From contig JAZNIJ010000211.1 of assembly GCA_045577455.1 (NCBI GenBank), positions 1 through 64,000 of the forward strand: 64,000 bases of DNA, given 5' to 3'. The translations under genes and the position numbers were made by a program. The notes below the pieces were generated by a model. It had not been told where the DNA came from. It did no database searches and was given only the letters and a program-made list of their open reading frames with translations. Shown one piece after another: positions 1-10,014 of this stretch. Position 1 is the stretch's first letter; every line of letters starts with the position of its first letter. The DNA is from SIG653 sp045577455. Lineage in GTDB: Bacteria > Bacillota > Clostridia > Oscillospirales > CAG-382.

Positions 1-60
1 ATAAGATTTAGATGTATTATGAATTTGTTATAATTATATTTTTATAAATATTTATATGTC

Positions 61-98
61 AAAAAAAGCCATGTAAAGGAAAAAACTTTACATGGCTT
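61..98 (-). terminator. Rho-independent terminator of the uppP operon
   Basis: A 13-bp perfect inverted repeat (arms 66-78 and 86-98, loop of about 7 nt) is followed, reading the minus strand, by a run of T (61-67). It lies about 50 bp past the uppP stop codon and would end the long minus-strand transcript. Confidence 0.85.
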
Positions 99-149
99 GG
101 ATGGTATATTTGATTATAATAATCTACGGTTATATTGTATCTGATTTTA

Positions 150-992
150 CTATACTTTATTTGAGAGTAAGGAGTATGCTATAACAACAACGGCTAAAGC
201 TATTCTGTACCAACCAAAAACTACAAAATTGTGTTTTTTTACATAGCCAACAAGGAACTTAATTGCTATAATTGAAACAATAAGAGAAACTATGAAACCT
301 ATTGCTAATACTCCCCATTCTGTAGTTGACATACTATTTTGGTCTGTTATAAATTTTACAATTTTAAGCAAGCTCGCTCCAAACATAACAGGAATTCCGA
401 GGAAAAATGTATATTCGGTTGCAGCAGTTCTTGAAATACCAATTAGTAATGCTCCAATAATTGTGGCACCTGAGCGTGATGTTCCCGGAAATATAGCAGC
501 AATAAGTTGGAAGATACCTATAATCAAGGCTGCTTTATAAGAAATTGCATATGGAGAATCAACCTTAAATTGTTTTTTATCATTTTTATTTTCGATTATA
601 ATAAAGAATAAACCAAATGTTGCAAGTGAAATTGATACTGTTACAGGATTATAGAATAATTCATCGATTTTATCATCAAAAAGTAAACCTATAATTGCTG
701 CTGGAACGCAAGAAACTAAAATTTTAAACCAAAGTGACATAATATGTGGTTGAATCACTGATTTTCTATTTTTTGAAAAATCAAAAGGGAAGAACTTATT
801 CCAATAAATAAATACAACTGCAAGAATTGCACCAAGCTGTATTACAACTCTAAACATATCTAAAAAGTTGTCATTTAGGTCTATAAAAGGAAACAAATCT
901 TCAAAAATAATCAAATGTCCTGTGCTACTTATTGGAAGCCATTCTGTTATTCCTTCAACGATTCCATAGAAAAAAGATATTAGAAAATTCAT
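150..992 (-). CDS. uppP: Undecaprenyl-diphosphatase UppP (BacA family)
   Basis: This integral membrane enzyme removes a phosphate from undecaprenyl diphosphate, recycling the lipid carrier for peptidoglycan and wall polymers, and in other bacteria gives bacitracin resistance. The 280-aa length is typical. The N-terminal motif GIVEGITEWLPISSTGHL carries the conserved glutamates, and PGTSRSGATI near residue 170 is the second signature. Hydrophobic segments run through the whole protein. The start ATG follows AGAGGT, and the gene begins 12 bp after the small lipoprotein stop, so it is the last gene of the minus-strand cluster. A DUF368 protein at 47.9 kb may act on the same lipid carrier. Confidence 0.95.
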   Translation of the reverse strand: MNFLISFFYGIVEGITEWLPISSTGHLIIFEDLFPFIDLNDNFLDMFRVVIQLGAILAVVFIYWNKFFPFDFSKNRKSVIQPHIMSLWFKILVSCVPAAIIGLLFDDKIDELFYNPVTVSISLATFGLFFIIIENKNDKKQFKVDSPYAISYKAALIIGIFQLIAAIFPGTSRSGATIIGALLIGISRTAATEYTFFLGIPVMFGASLLKIVKFITDQNSMSTTEWGVLAIGFIVSLIVSIIAIKFLVGYVKKHNFVVFGWYRIALAVVVIAYSLLSNKV

Positions 993-1004
993 ATTTACCT
1001 CTCT

Positions 1005-1565
1005 TTAGATAGTATATAAAAAGGATTCAGGATGAATATACCATTTATCGTCTGACATTTGTAACAGAACAAATGTTCCAACGTTTGTTCTATTGCTTTC
1101 ACTGCCTTTTATAATCATTTTAGTTTTTACTTTAACAGATGATTCAATATTATCTATTGGAAGGGTATAGCCGATTGAATAATCATCGGTAAATATGCCT
1201 GTTTCTGTTATAACATACTCTTCAACTGTTTCAAAAGATAAGTCAACAGTTATTTCATCGCCGTAATTAACATTTAAATCGTCTTTGTTTTTTGTAAAAG
1301 TTGATTTCATAAAATCATCAAAGTTTTCAACACCATAATATTGTGGGCCTAATGTATCAATTGACTTTTTTATGTTTTCAACATATGACGGCTCGAAGCA
1401 ACTTAAGTAGGAATCTGAGTCATTCTTAACTAACGATAAAACCATTTTTTGTATTGTTTTCATTTTCGCTTCATCTTGCTTGTCAACTGTGTAATTTACA
1501 GGTTCGGAACAAGATGAGAGCATAAGTGAAACAGCAATCAAGATAAATGCAATTACTTTCTTCAT
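1005..1565 (-). CDS. Small lipoprotein of unknown function
   Basis: The 186-aa product starts with MKKVIAFILIAVSLMLSSC, a signal peptide ending in a lipobox (LSSC), so it should be lipid-anchored on the outer face of the membrane. The mature part is hydrophilic, with no recognised catalytic motif. The general shape (helical start, then beta-rich segments with a conserved-looking W near the end) could fit an NTF2-like or DUF5105-type lipoprotein, but this is a guess. Its ATG overlaps the ftsK stop codon (ATGA), so the two genes are translationally coupled. Confidence 0.8.
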   Translation of the reverse strand: MKKVIAFILIAVSLMLSSCSEPVNYTVDKQDEAKMKTIQKMVLSLVKNDSDSYLSCFEPSYVENIKKSIDTLGPQYYGVENFDDFMKSTFTKNKDDLNVNYGDEITVDLSFETVEEYVITETGIFTDDYSIGYTLPIDNIESSVKVKTKMIIKGSESNRTNVGTFVLLQMSDDKWYIHPESFLYTI

Positions 1566-4354
1566 TCTTCGTCTCCTTCAATATTTTGACCTGAGGAATT
1601 TAGCTTCAATTCGGCAAATTCTTGGGGCGAGATAATTACTTTTCTTAGCTTATTTACAGGGTCAGGAGCACTTACAAAGCCATTTTGTTGCAATAAATCA
1701 ACAACTCTTGCGGCTTTAGCATATCCAAACGAAAGCCGTCTCTGAATATATGAGGTTGAGATTGTACCCTGTTCAAATCCAACTTCAAGAGCAGCTATCA
1801 TAAGCTCTAAATCTTTTGTATCTGTGGATGGCTTTTCATCAGAATCTCCACCAGATTTTCCTTTTTTGCCTTTTCCACAGTTCTGAGCTTCTTCATTGAT
1901 TTTAGCAACAACATTTTTATCATATCTTGCAACAGAATTTTTGCGAACAAATTCACAAATCGAAAACAGCTCTTTTGTGCTGATAAATGCACCTTGAACA
2001 CGGAGTTCTTTTCTTGTACCTGCGGGAGCATATAGAATATCACCTTTATCAAGGAGACTTTCTGCGCCTGCATGGTCGAGAATTGTTCTTGAATCCACAT
2101 TGGAGGTAACAGCAAGGGCAATTCTTGAAGGAATATTGGCTTTTATTAAGCCGGTAATAACATCAACAGAAGGTCTTTGAGTTCCTAAAATAAGATACAT
2201 ACCTGCAGCCCTTGCTTTTTGAGCAAGACGACATATTGAATTTTCAACCTCTGCACCTGCTTGCATCATCAAGTCAGCAAGCTCGTCTATAACTATAACT
2301 ATAGATGGCAGCTTTTCTAATTCTGGGTTTTCATCAGCTTGAGCGTTAAATTCTTCAAGATTTCTCAAACCTAATTCTTCAAAAATGTCGTATCTTCTTT
2401 CCATTTCTGAAACTGCCCAGTTAAGAGTGCCTGCGCATTTGTTTATATTTGTTACAACAGGGGCGAGCAAGTGAGGGATATCAGCGTAATGGCTGAATTC
2501 GACCTTTTTAGGGTCAATGAGTATAAGTTTAACTTCATCGGGAGTTGCTCTGTATAGTAAAGAAACAATTAGAGAGTTAAGACAAACGGATTTTCCCATA
2601 CCTGTTGCGCCTGCGATAAGTAGGTGGGGCATTTTAGGAATATCAAGATAAACAGGATTGCCTGCGACATCAACGCCAAGACAACAAAACAGTTTGCTCT
2701 TGTTGTCTCTAAATACGGGTGAATCAAGAATATCTCTGAGTTTAACCGTCATTCTGTCGCTGTTAGAAACTTCTATACCAACGGCACATTTGCCAGGTAT
2801 AGGTGCTTCTATTCGTAGGGATTTTGCTTCAAGGCGAAGGGCAAGGTCTTTTCCTAATTTTTCAATCGATTTAACGCTAACACCCATTTCGGGCTCGATT
2901 TCATATCGTGTTATTGTTGGACCGCAGCTAATATTTACAACATTTGCCTTTACCTTGAAAGCTGCAAGTGTTGCTAAAAGAACATCTTTTTTGCGTTCAA
3001 CTTCTTGAGTATTAAATGAAACTTCATCAATACCATGTTCCAAAAGGTCAATTGGAGGAAATACATATGGTTGTATATCTTCATCTGAGGAAACTAATTC
3101 CGTTTGGAGTATTTCCAATTCGTTTGGTTCGGATTCTTCTGTATAATCAATTTCAGGGTCATCGTTTATTTCAACTGATGAATTTTGCTGTTCAGTTGTT
3201 TCGAAATTTGTCTCATCTCTCGCTTCTCTGCCATATTTGAAACCGAATTTGTTTTTTGTCGCATCAGAGCTTTCGGAAATATTTGTTTTGGCTTCTTCAC
3301 GAGGTGTAAGGGGAGCATCGTATATGCTGCCTGTTACATAATTTTCTGTTTTTGCTTTGGTGTCTGTTGTATCAGGAGCTGTATCCGAAATAGTTTTATT
3401 GATTTTAGTTGATTCAGGAGAAGTTTTGTCAAGTGTAATATTTTTTCCAAATGCTGTGATATTTGTTTCACGATTACCTTCTTGCTTTGAAGCAGCCGTT
3501 TCAATGTTTGTTTCGTGATTGCCATTCTGCGCTGTAACGGCGGTTTTAACTTTTGTTCCTGTATTCACTATATTTGGATTATTATTAACTTTTGGACTTT
3601 GATTTTTGATATCTTCTTTATGGTTTGTTTCACCTAAGGGCATATCATCTGACTCAGATGCGGATTTTATCTTTGCATAAATATATCTGAAAAAGAGCTT
3701 TGTTCTGAAACACATCTTTTTGAAAAGTCGTTTTGGGGAAGAGCCAAAGAAAAAGATTAAGCTGGTTATATAAATCAAGGAACCAACAATAAGACCAACG
3801 GATTTGTGCAAAAGTCGGCTTAAGAAATAACCGAGATATCCACCGATTATGCCGTTTCCTTCTAATTTAATGCCATCGTTCCAAAGATTTTTTGCAGAAG
3901 GCATTGCAAAGGATAATTCATTCCATTTTATAATTATATGTAAAGATCCGAGCAGAAATACTATGTTAAGAACAAGTAAAATTGTTCTTGCTGTTTTTTC
4001 TGTTGCGTTTTCTTTGTACTTGTAACAAAAATAGGAAAATATGATAAAATATAGACCAATAATGGGAGCGCATATGCCAAATAACCCCAAAATTGGATGG
4101 GAAAGATACGCCAAAAGGGGATATTCACCCTCATCACCCGGAATAAGCCCAACAATAATTGCAAGGCAAATTATTGCTCCGATAGATGCAAAAATTATAA
4201 CCCACCATATATAGCTAAGGGGACGTTTTTCTTCATTTACTTTTGACAGAGCATCCTTTTTTGACTGTTTTTCTGATTTCTTCTTTTGGTCAGTATTTTT
4301 ACTTGGTATTTTTTTTGCCGAAAATTTTTTTTGTTGCTTTTTTCTTTCTGCCAC
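1562..4354 (-). CDS. ftsK: FtsK/SpoIIIE-type DNA translocase
   Basis: This hexameric ATP-driven pump moves chromosomal DNA through the division or sporulation septum. The 930-aa protein has a basic N-terminus, about four membrane segments (residues 45-205), a long Thr/Glu/Asn-rich linker (about 225-420) and a C-terminal motor. The Walker A is GATGMGKS with K588, the Walker B region reads IVIVIDELADLMM, and GTQRPSVDVITGLIKANIP is a family hallmark. A C-terminal winged-helix gamma domain (about 850-915, including TSYIQRRLSFGYAKAARV) should read KOPS/SRS-type DNA polarity sequences. AAAGGAAG precedes the ATG. SpoIIIE and FtsK/SftA cannot be told apart by reading; the four membrane segments favour a SpoIIIE-like role. 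Confidence 0.95.
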   Translation of the reverse strand: MAERKKQQKKFSAKKIPSKNTDQKKKSEKQSKKDALSKVNEEKRPLSYIWWVIIFASIGAIICLAIIVGLIPGDEGEYPLLAYLSHPILGLFGICAPIIGLYFIIFSYFCYKYKENATEKTARTILLVLNIVFLLGSLHIIIKWNELSFAMPSAKNLWNDGIKLEGNGIIGGYLGYFLSRLLHKSVGLIVGSLIYITSLIFFFGSSPKRLFKKMCFRTKLFFRYIYAKIKSASESDDMPLGETNHKEDIKNQSPKVNNNPNIVNTGTKVKTAVTAQNGNHETNIETAASKQEGNRETNITAFGKNITLDKTSPESTKINKTISDTAPDTTDTKAKTENYVTGSIYDAPLTPREEAKTNISESSDATKNKFGFKYGREARDETNFETTEQQNSSVEINDDPEIDYTEESEPNELEILQTELVSSDEDIQPYVFPPIDLLEHGIDEVSFNTQEVERKKDVLLATLAAFKVKANVVNISCGPTITRYEIEPEMGVSVKSIEKLGKDLALRLEAKSLRIEAPIPGKCAVGIEVSNSDRMTVKLRDILDSPVFRDNKSKLFCCLGVDVAGNPVYLDIPKMPHLLIAGATGMGKSVCLNSLIVSLLYRATPDEVKLILIDPKKVEFSHYADIPHLLAPVVTNINKCAGTLNWAVSEMERRYDIFEELGLRNLEEFNAQADENPELEKLPSIVIVIDELADLMMQAGAEVENSICRLAQKARAAGMYLILGTQRPSVDVITGLIKANIPSRIALAVTSNVDSRTILDHAGAESLLDKGDILYAPAGTRKELRVQGAFISTKELFSICEFVRKNSVARYDKNVVAKINEEAQNCGKGKKGKSGGDSDEKPSTDTKDLELMIAALEVGFEQGTISTSYIQRRLSFGYAKAARVVDLLQQNGFVSAPDPVNKLRKVIISPQEFAELKLNSSGQNIEGDEE

Positions 4355-4482
4355 TTTATATCTTCCTTTCAGGCACAGAGTTATATGTTTTTAAGTGTTG
4401 TTCAACATTGAATATAAATTTTAAAATTGATAATTGGTGTTTGAATGATGAAAAAATCAAAATTTGAATAATTATTCTTTTA

Positions 4483-6414
4483 TTATTCAGTTTTGTAACT
4501 GTAACCAAATGGATAAATTACAGAATTTTTGTTTATAATTCCCTTAGGTGTTACATCATAAAGAGTAACGGGGAGCTTGCCTTCACCGGTTGAAATTCCA
4601 AAAAGTACCTCGATAGCACCAGGAATATTTACTCCGAAGGTGCTTGTTTCTGTTTTTGGAGCATCTCCTTTAGGACAATAGCACGCCATAAGGCAGGTTG
4701 CATCTTTAAACAAAACAGCATCATATGGGAGACGACAACTTATAACAGCGGTTTTAATGTTTTTATTGATAGCTTTTTGATATATTTCCAGAGGAGTTTC
4801 AGTTTCCCATGTAGAAGAAGTATCTGTAAGGATAATAATACAGTCATATCCTTCTAAAGATGGATTTTTTTCTCCGTTTCTTCCACTGTATACATTGATA
4901 TCGTAAGAAATGTTGAGTTTACCTTCGGCTTTAAGGCGATTAACAGCAAATTCCACATTATTTTTTATGCTGCGTGAAGGGACACAGAATAGTGTTTTAC
5001 TGTTCACAAGGTCGGTAAACAAATTTCTTGTTTTATTTTCAAGAATTGTAACTGCTTTTGCTGCAAGCTCTCTTTCGCTTTCTTTAGCTTCTGCATTGCC
5101 AACAATCGAGAGAGCTTTTTCTATTTTTTCATCAAGGGAAAGCTGTTCGTATTCCCAAAGATTTCTCTTCAACTTAACGGTGAGAATTCGTCTAACAGCA
5201 TCATCAATTCTTTCTTTAGAAATTTCACCTTTGCTAACAGCACCATAGATACCGTCAATAACATCAGAGAGTTTATCGTAATCATAAACGCTAAGAACAT
5301 TTGCGGGCATTAAAAGAATATCAACACCTGCATTGATTGCCATAATAGCGGCATCTTTAGGGGAAAAGTGAGATACAATTGCTTCCATATGCATGGAATC
5401 GGTTATAACAATGCCATCGAAACCCATTTCCTCTTTCAAAAGGTTGGTTATGATTTTTTTGGAAAGAGTTGCAGGGAGAACAAGACCGTTTACTTTTTCC
5501 GTTTCAATTTGCGGAAATTGTATATGAGCTGTCATTATAGCATCAACATCATTGTTGATTGCTGCCTCAAAGGGTATAAGCTCCATATTTTTTATTTCTT
5601 CCAAAGATTTGTTTATGGAAGGAAGTCCGTAATGGGAATCAGTTTCCGTGTCACCATGACCTGGAAAATGCTTAAGGCAAGAAGCTACATTTCCGCTGTT
5701 GATTCCTGCAATCATTGAAACACCAAGTTTTGCAACAAGCTCAGGATTCTCAGAAAAAGACCGTATGTTAATAACGGGATTAGAAGGATTATTGTTAACA
5801 TCAAGGGTTGGGGAAAGGTTCATATTTACCCCCAAAGCACCAAGCTGTTCACCTGTAATAACACCTGCTTGGTATGCGGCTTCTTCTGTTCCTATGGCGC
5901 CTAAAGCCATATTACCAGGAAGAGAGCATCCGTTGGAGAGTCTCACAACATTTCCACCTTCCTGGTCAACTGAAATGAACATAGGGATATCAGAGTCCAG
6001 CGCATTTTGCAAAGAATGGGTGAGCTTTACGGTATCTTCAACGGTTGTGAAGTTTTCTGCAAATAATATTACATTTCCAATTGAATATTTGGAAATCATC
6101 TTTTCAACACCTTTTGGAATAGTTGTTGAAATAGGTTTATCGTCCCATGACCTGATGGAAAGCATAATCATTTGTCCGATTTTTTCTTTCGTTGTCATAG
6201 ATGATAAAATTTCATCTATTTTCGATTGGGAGTTGTCTGCGGAGGAGCTATTGTCGGATTGGCTTTCGATTTGCTCTTTGGAACTTTCTGAAGAATTATT
6301 CGATATATTATCTGAAATATCAGAGCTGTTGTCGTTGGAAGAACCTCTTTCCGAAGCACATCCGCTTATAAAAATAACGATGAAAAGTAATAAAGAAATA
6401 ATCCGTTTGTGCAT
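4483..6414 (-). CDS. Glycoside hydrolase family 3 lipoprotein (beta-N-acetylhexosaminidase, NagZ-like)
   Basis: This is a probable exo-acting beta-N-acetylglucosaminidase that trims peptidoglycan fragments outside the cell. The start at 6414 was chosen because AAAGGAT precedes this ATG by 7 nt and the sequence then gives a clean lipoprotein signal (IISLLLFIVIFISGC); an upstream in-frame extension is not needed. A Ser/Asn/Asp-rich spacer (about residues 22-60) precedes the catalytic barrel. KHFPGHGDTETDSHYGLP holds the NagZ His/Asp pair and GFDGIVITDSMHMEAI the nucleophile Asp. The C-terminal 200 residues form a second alpha/beta domain as in Bacillus NagZ/YbbD. The product is 643 aa. It lies 55 bp after addA. 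Confidence 0.88.
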   Translation of the reverse strand: MHKRIISLLLFIVIFISGCASERGSSNDNSSDISDNISNNSSESSKEQIESQSDNSSSADNSQSKIDEILSSMTTKEKIGQMIMLSIRSWDDKPISTTIPKGVEKMISKYSIGNVILFAENFTTVEDTVKLTHSLQNALDSDIPMFISVDQEGGNVVRLSNGCSLPGNMALGAIGTEEAAYQAGVITGEQLGALGVNMNLSPTLDVNNNPSNPVINIRSFSENPELVAKLGVSMIAGINSGNVASCLKHFPGHGDTETDSHYGLPSINKSLEEIKNMELIPFEAAINNDVDAIMTAHIQFPQIETEKVNGLVLPATLSKKIITNLLKEEMGFDGIVITDSMHMEAIVSHFSPKDAAIMAINAGVDILLMPANVLSVYDYDKLSDVIDGIYGAVSKGEISKERIDDAVRRILTVKLKRNLWEYEQLSLDEKIEKALSIVGNAEAKESERELAAKAVTILENKTRNLFTDLVNSKTLFCVPSRSIKNNVEFAVNRLKAEGKLNISYDINVYSGRNGEKNPSLEGYDCIIILTDTSSTWETETPLEIYQKAINKNIKTAVISCRLPYDAVLFKDATCLMACYCPKGDAPKTETSTFGVNIPGAIEVLFGISTGEGKLPVTLYDVTPKGIINKNSVIYPFGYSYKTE

Positions 6415-6469
6415 ATGATATCCTTTCCATATTGATTTATGGTATGTATAAATGGTATGTATAATAAGT

Positions 6470-9400
6470 TTAAACATGAATCTCTTTCCCAAGAGCAAAA
6501 GAATATATAATTTTTTCTGTAACTTTTCCATTTGTCATTTTTTCAACAGCCTTAGAATAATAGAAAAGTTGTTCCTTGTATTTTTGAGCAAGGATATGTT
6601 CTTCTCCCAAAGATACTCTGTCGGTTTTATAATCCGCAACTGTGAAAGTTCCGTCTTCGTTTTCAAAGAAAATATCGATAACTCCCTGCACCAAAATTGG
6701 GTCATCTCCAACGCCAAGTAGGGAAGAAGAATTTTCTTCAACCGTAAACCTTTTTTCTCTGTAAACTCTTTTTGAACCTTGAATTCTTTTGAAAATATTG
6801 CTATTGAAAAACTTTTTCAGGTTTTCAAAATTCAGCATTTCATACTGTTCTTCCGTTATCATATTAGTTAAAAGCAATCTTTGTGCTTCGTATTCAACTC
6901 CAAATTTTAAAACATTTTCAAAAGAAGAAAACTGCATAAATAAATGGTTTGCCGTTCCAATTTCAGCGGAAGAAACTTTTTTTGTTTCAATTGCAAAGCG
7001 AGGAACTGTTAGAAAATCGCTTTCTTTGATTTTTTTTCGAGTTTCAGGTTTGCTTTCGCTCTCATTGTTGGCTTTAAGCTGTGAAACCGATAGCTTGCCC
7101 GGAATTTTTGTTGAGCTTTCGTATGGATAAACAAAATAGCTTTCAGCCGTTTGAATAACGGTTTTTTGTTCTTCGGGCTTGAAATCTGTAAGAGATGATT
7201 CCACTATTGGTATGTTTTCAACATCAACAAAAACATACTCTGCTTCGGGTTTTGCTGTATGAATCCAATTAAGATAACTTGTTGGTTTATGCGGTGGAGA
7301 GCGTTTCAAATTAGAATCTGAACCAACAATATAGAGCTTTTCCCTTGCACGAGTTAAGGCAACATATAGTTTTCGCTTGTTTTCTTCCAAATCTTCGGGT
7401 TTTTCCAGTTTTTCTTCTGCTTGAAATAAAAGTGGCTCAAAATAAGATAGTTTTCCATTATCCAATGGAGCAAAAACGCCTCTTTCAACCGAAATAATAG
7501 GTTTTTTTATCCCAAAGGATTTAGAAGTAAGTGGGTTTCCCGCCTTTGCAAGAAAGCATACAGGGAATTCAAGACCTTTTGAAGCGTGAATTGTCATTAT
7601 AGAAACGCCATTTGTTTCATTGAGGGAATATGCATCATCTTTGGATGAGCTGATATGTTTCAAAAAAGCAGGTAGAGTTTTATATTCTTTTTTTCCGAAA
7701 TCAAGTGCTTTGCTATACAAAAGGAGCAGATTCCCTTTTTTGAGTTCTGCATCATCGCCCGACAAAATATTGCTAAGGAGACTTTCATTTTCATATAGCA
7801 TATGAATGAATTGATGACATTCCATTGATCTGGATTTTATTCTTAGCTCAGAAAGTCGTTTAATGAAATTGCGGCATTTTATCATAAGTGCCTGTTTTGC
7901 TTTTGGAACACAAACTGAGCGGGATTTACGTTCTTTTTTTACCTTGTGCTTTTTTATAAGCCTTAATTTTCCATATTTTTTTGTCTCCTCAGCATATCTC
8001 AAAACACTACCGTATAGAGACGAATTTTTGTATTTTCTTATTTCCACAAGCTCATCAACGGTAAAACCGAAGAAAAAGCTGTTCATTGCCGAAGCAAGAG
8101 GGATATCTGAATGGGGATTTTCAACGGCTTTCAAAATTGAGATAACCAGCTTTACCACCGGCACTTCCATAAGCTGGCCCGGTTTCCCCGAAGCAAGAGG
8201 GATATTGCACTCTTGCAATTCACGAGCATATATTTCACCAACAATTTTCATTTTCGGAAGCAATATCGCTATATCGGAAAATTCGAGCTTTTCACCGTTT
8301 TCCTTAACAAAATTATCTTTTAGCTTTATAATCTCGTTTGCAATAACTTTTGCTTCGTAGATGGTAGTTTCACTACTTGTTGAGGTATTAAGTGTAATAA
8401 CTGTAGTTTTAATTCCTTGCTTGGCGTCTTTTTTTGCAAACTGAAGTTCTTCTTTTTTATATGTATCTCCAGAAAGGAAGTAAAAAAGAGAGTTTGTGAA
8501 GTCGATAATTTCTTTTGAACACCTGAAATTTTTTCTAAGGAAAATACATTCTTTTGTTTCGGTGTTGAATTCGTTTTTATACTTGTTAAAGATATCGGGA
8601 TATGCATTTCTGAACCTATATATACTCTGCTTATCATCACCAACCATAAAACGGTTGTTTTTTGTTGCCAAGCTGGCAAAAATAGCATCTTGCAATGGGT
8701 TTGTATCCTGATATTCATCGACGAGAATTTCTTCAAAGGCAGAAGCAAGCTCTTTAGCAATTTGAGTTGGCTTGTTATCATCATCTATGAGTAATTGATA
8801 TGTTAGCTGTTCACAGTCGGTAAAATCAACAATCATAGCTTCGTGCTTCATATCTTTAAAAATTGTGTCAAGGCGTAATATGAGATTTTTTAAGCATTTG
8901 GCAAGATGTACGCATTTTTCAAGCTCATCTATGTTGTCATTAAAAATACTATCCAGGAACTTCTTGAGCTTTTCTATAAGAGCTTTGATAGTTGTTCTTA
9001 TTTCATTATAATTCTTTTTTTCTATTTCGTCAACACCTGAAAATGTGTTTCTTGACGACCATTTTTTAGATTGAAATTCCGACGCTGAGTTATATTGGTT
9101 GAGGCAATCTTCAAATTGGTTATTGTTAAGAGCATTTTTGCCTTTTTGCAAAATTTCTAAGTATTCATGTGCAAGATTTTGAGGAAGCCCCCCAATATTA
9201 TCTCCCATCTCGCATAGGGATTTTCCCTCGTCTTCTATGTCCTGTGCAAAAAGTCGAGCCGCTTTTAAATATGTTTTGCCATGGGAAGTTTCTTCAATTG
9301 GTTTCCCGTTTTTATATTCGTTAACAGAGCTGGAAAGTATATCTGCTGCCTTACTTATTGTCTCGATGTAACGTGGATGGGCGCGCAATTTAAAATATAT

Positions 9401-9937
9401 ACCTTCAAGATATTTAAAAAGTCGGTCTTCTCTCCCCATACATGATGTATTGTTGAGAACAAAAAGTAAATTCTCATCAGATTGCTCAAATGCTTCATTA
9501 AGTAAAAATTCAAAGGCATCTTCAAAAATTTTATCGCTCTCGTTTTTATCAGCAACCCTTACCGTTGGGGAAAGGTTAAGGTCTGCAAAATATTGTTTTA
9601 TCAAGTTGAGGCAAAAAGAGTCCATTGTGCTGATTTGAGCAAAGGGCATTTTTGAAATCTGATTTGAAAGATGCTTATTTGATGGGTCTTCGGCATAGGC
9701 ATCCGTTAATTTCTTTTTGAGTTTCTCCTTCATATCTGTTGCAGAAGCCGATGTGAAGGTTACAACCAAAAAATCAGAAATATCACTGCCTTCTATTATT
9801 TTTTCAAGTATGCGCTGAGTGAGGACAGAAGTTTTTCCGCTTCCTGCTCCTGCGGCGATCAAAAGCTCTTTTCCTCTTGAACTAATTGCCTTTTTTTGTT
9901 CTTCCGTCCAGCTTTGCGCTTTCATTTTATCGCTCAT
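6470..9937 (-). CDS. addA: AddA, helicase/nuclease subunit of AddAB
   Basis: This is the UvrD-like motor and nuclease subunit of the AddAB complex that resects double-strand ends for RecA. The start at 9937 has GAGGAAC upstream; the product is 1155 aa. Walker A is GAGSGKT (residues 30-36). Later come the Walker B ILVDEYQDTNPLQ, GDDKQSIYRFR, TIHASKGLEFPVCFL and YVALTRAREKLYIVG, which are superfamily 1 motifs in the right order. The C-terminal nuclease has VQGVIDIFF followed by VADYKTDRV, supplying the metal-binding Asp and the D-x-K catalytic group. It directly follows addB, as in Bacillus. Confidence 0.96.
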   Translation of the reverse strand: MSDKMKAQSWTEEQKKAISSRGKELLIAAGAGSGKTSVLTQRILEKIIEGSDISDFLVVTFTSASATDMKEKLKKKLTDAYAEDPSNKHLSNQISKMPFAQISTMDSFCLNLIKQYFADLNLSPTVRVADKNESDKIFEDAFEFLLNEAFEQSDENLLFVLNNTSCMGREDRLFKYLEGIYFKLRAHPRYIETISKAADILSSSVNEYKNGKPIEETSHGKTYLKAARLFAQDIEDEGKSLCEMGDNIGGLPQNLAHEYLEILQKGKNALNNNQFEDCLNQYNSASEFQSKKWSSRNTFSGVDEIEKKNYNEIRTTIKALIEKLKKFLDSIFNDNIDELEKCVHLAKCLKNLILRLDTIFKDMKHEAMIVDFTDCEQLTYQLLIDDDNKPTQIAKELASAFEEILVDEYQDTNPLQDAIFASLATKNNRFMVGDDKQSIYRFRNAYPDIFNKYKNEFNTETKECIFLRKNFRCSKEIIDFTNSLFYFLSGDTYKKEELQFAKKDAKQGIKTTVITLNTSTSSETTIYEAKVIANEIIKLKDNFVKENGEKLEFSDIAILLPKMKIVGEIYARELQECNIPLASGKPGQLMEVPVVKLVISILKAVENPHSDIPLASAMNSFFFGFTVDELVEIRKYKNSSLYGSVLRYAEETKKYGKLRLIKKHKVKKERKSRSVCVPKAKQALMIKCRNFIKRLSELRIKSRSMECHQFIHMLYENESLLSNILSGDDAELKKGNLLLLYSKALDFGKKEYKTLPAFLKHISSSKDDAYSLNETNGVSIMTIHASKGLEFPVCFLAKAGNPLTSKSFGIKKPIISVERGVFAPLDNGKLSYFEPLLFQAEEKLEKPEDLEENKRKLYVALTRAREKLYIVGSDSNLKRSPPHKPTSYLNWIHTAKPEAEYVFVDVENIPIVESSLTDFKPEEQKTVIQTAESYFVYPYESSTKIPGKLSVSQLKANNESESKPETRKKIKESDFLTVPRFAIETKKVSSAEIGTANHLFMQFSSFENVLKFGVEYEAQRLLLTNMITEEQYEMLNFENLKKFFNSNIFKRIQGSKRVYREKRFTVEENSSSLLGVGDDPILVQGVIDIFFENEDGTFTVADYKTDRVSLGEEHILAQKYKEQLFYYSKAVEKMTNGKVTEKIIYSFALGKEIHV

Positions 9938-10014
9938 ATAAGTTCCTCGTTTCAGGGTTTGCACCGTTGCTATATAAAAGATGCTTTGTTTGATATTTGG
10001 GGTTAGTCCTTTTT

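Noticed and set aside
5699..6418. 239-aa plus-strand frame opposite the GH3 lipoprotein gene
   Set aside because: It is the antisense shadow of a well-supported gene and shows no recognisable protein features.
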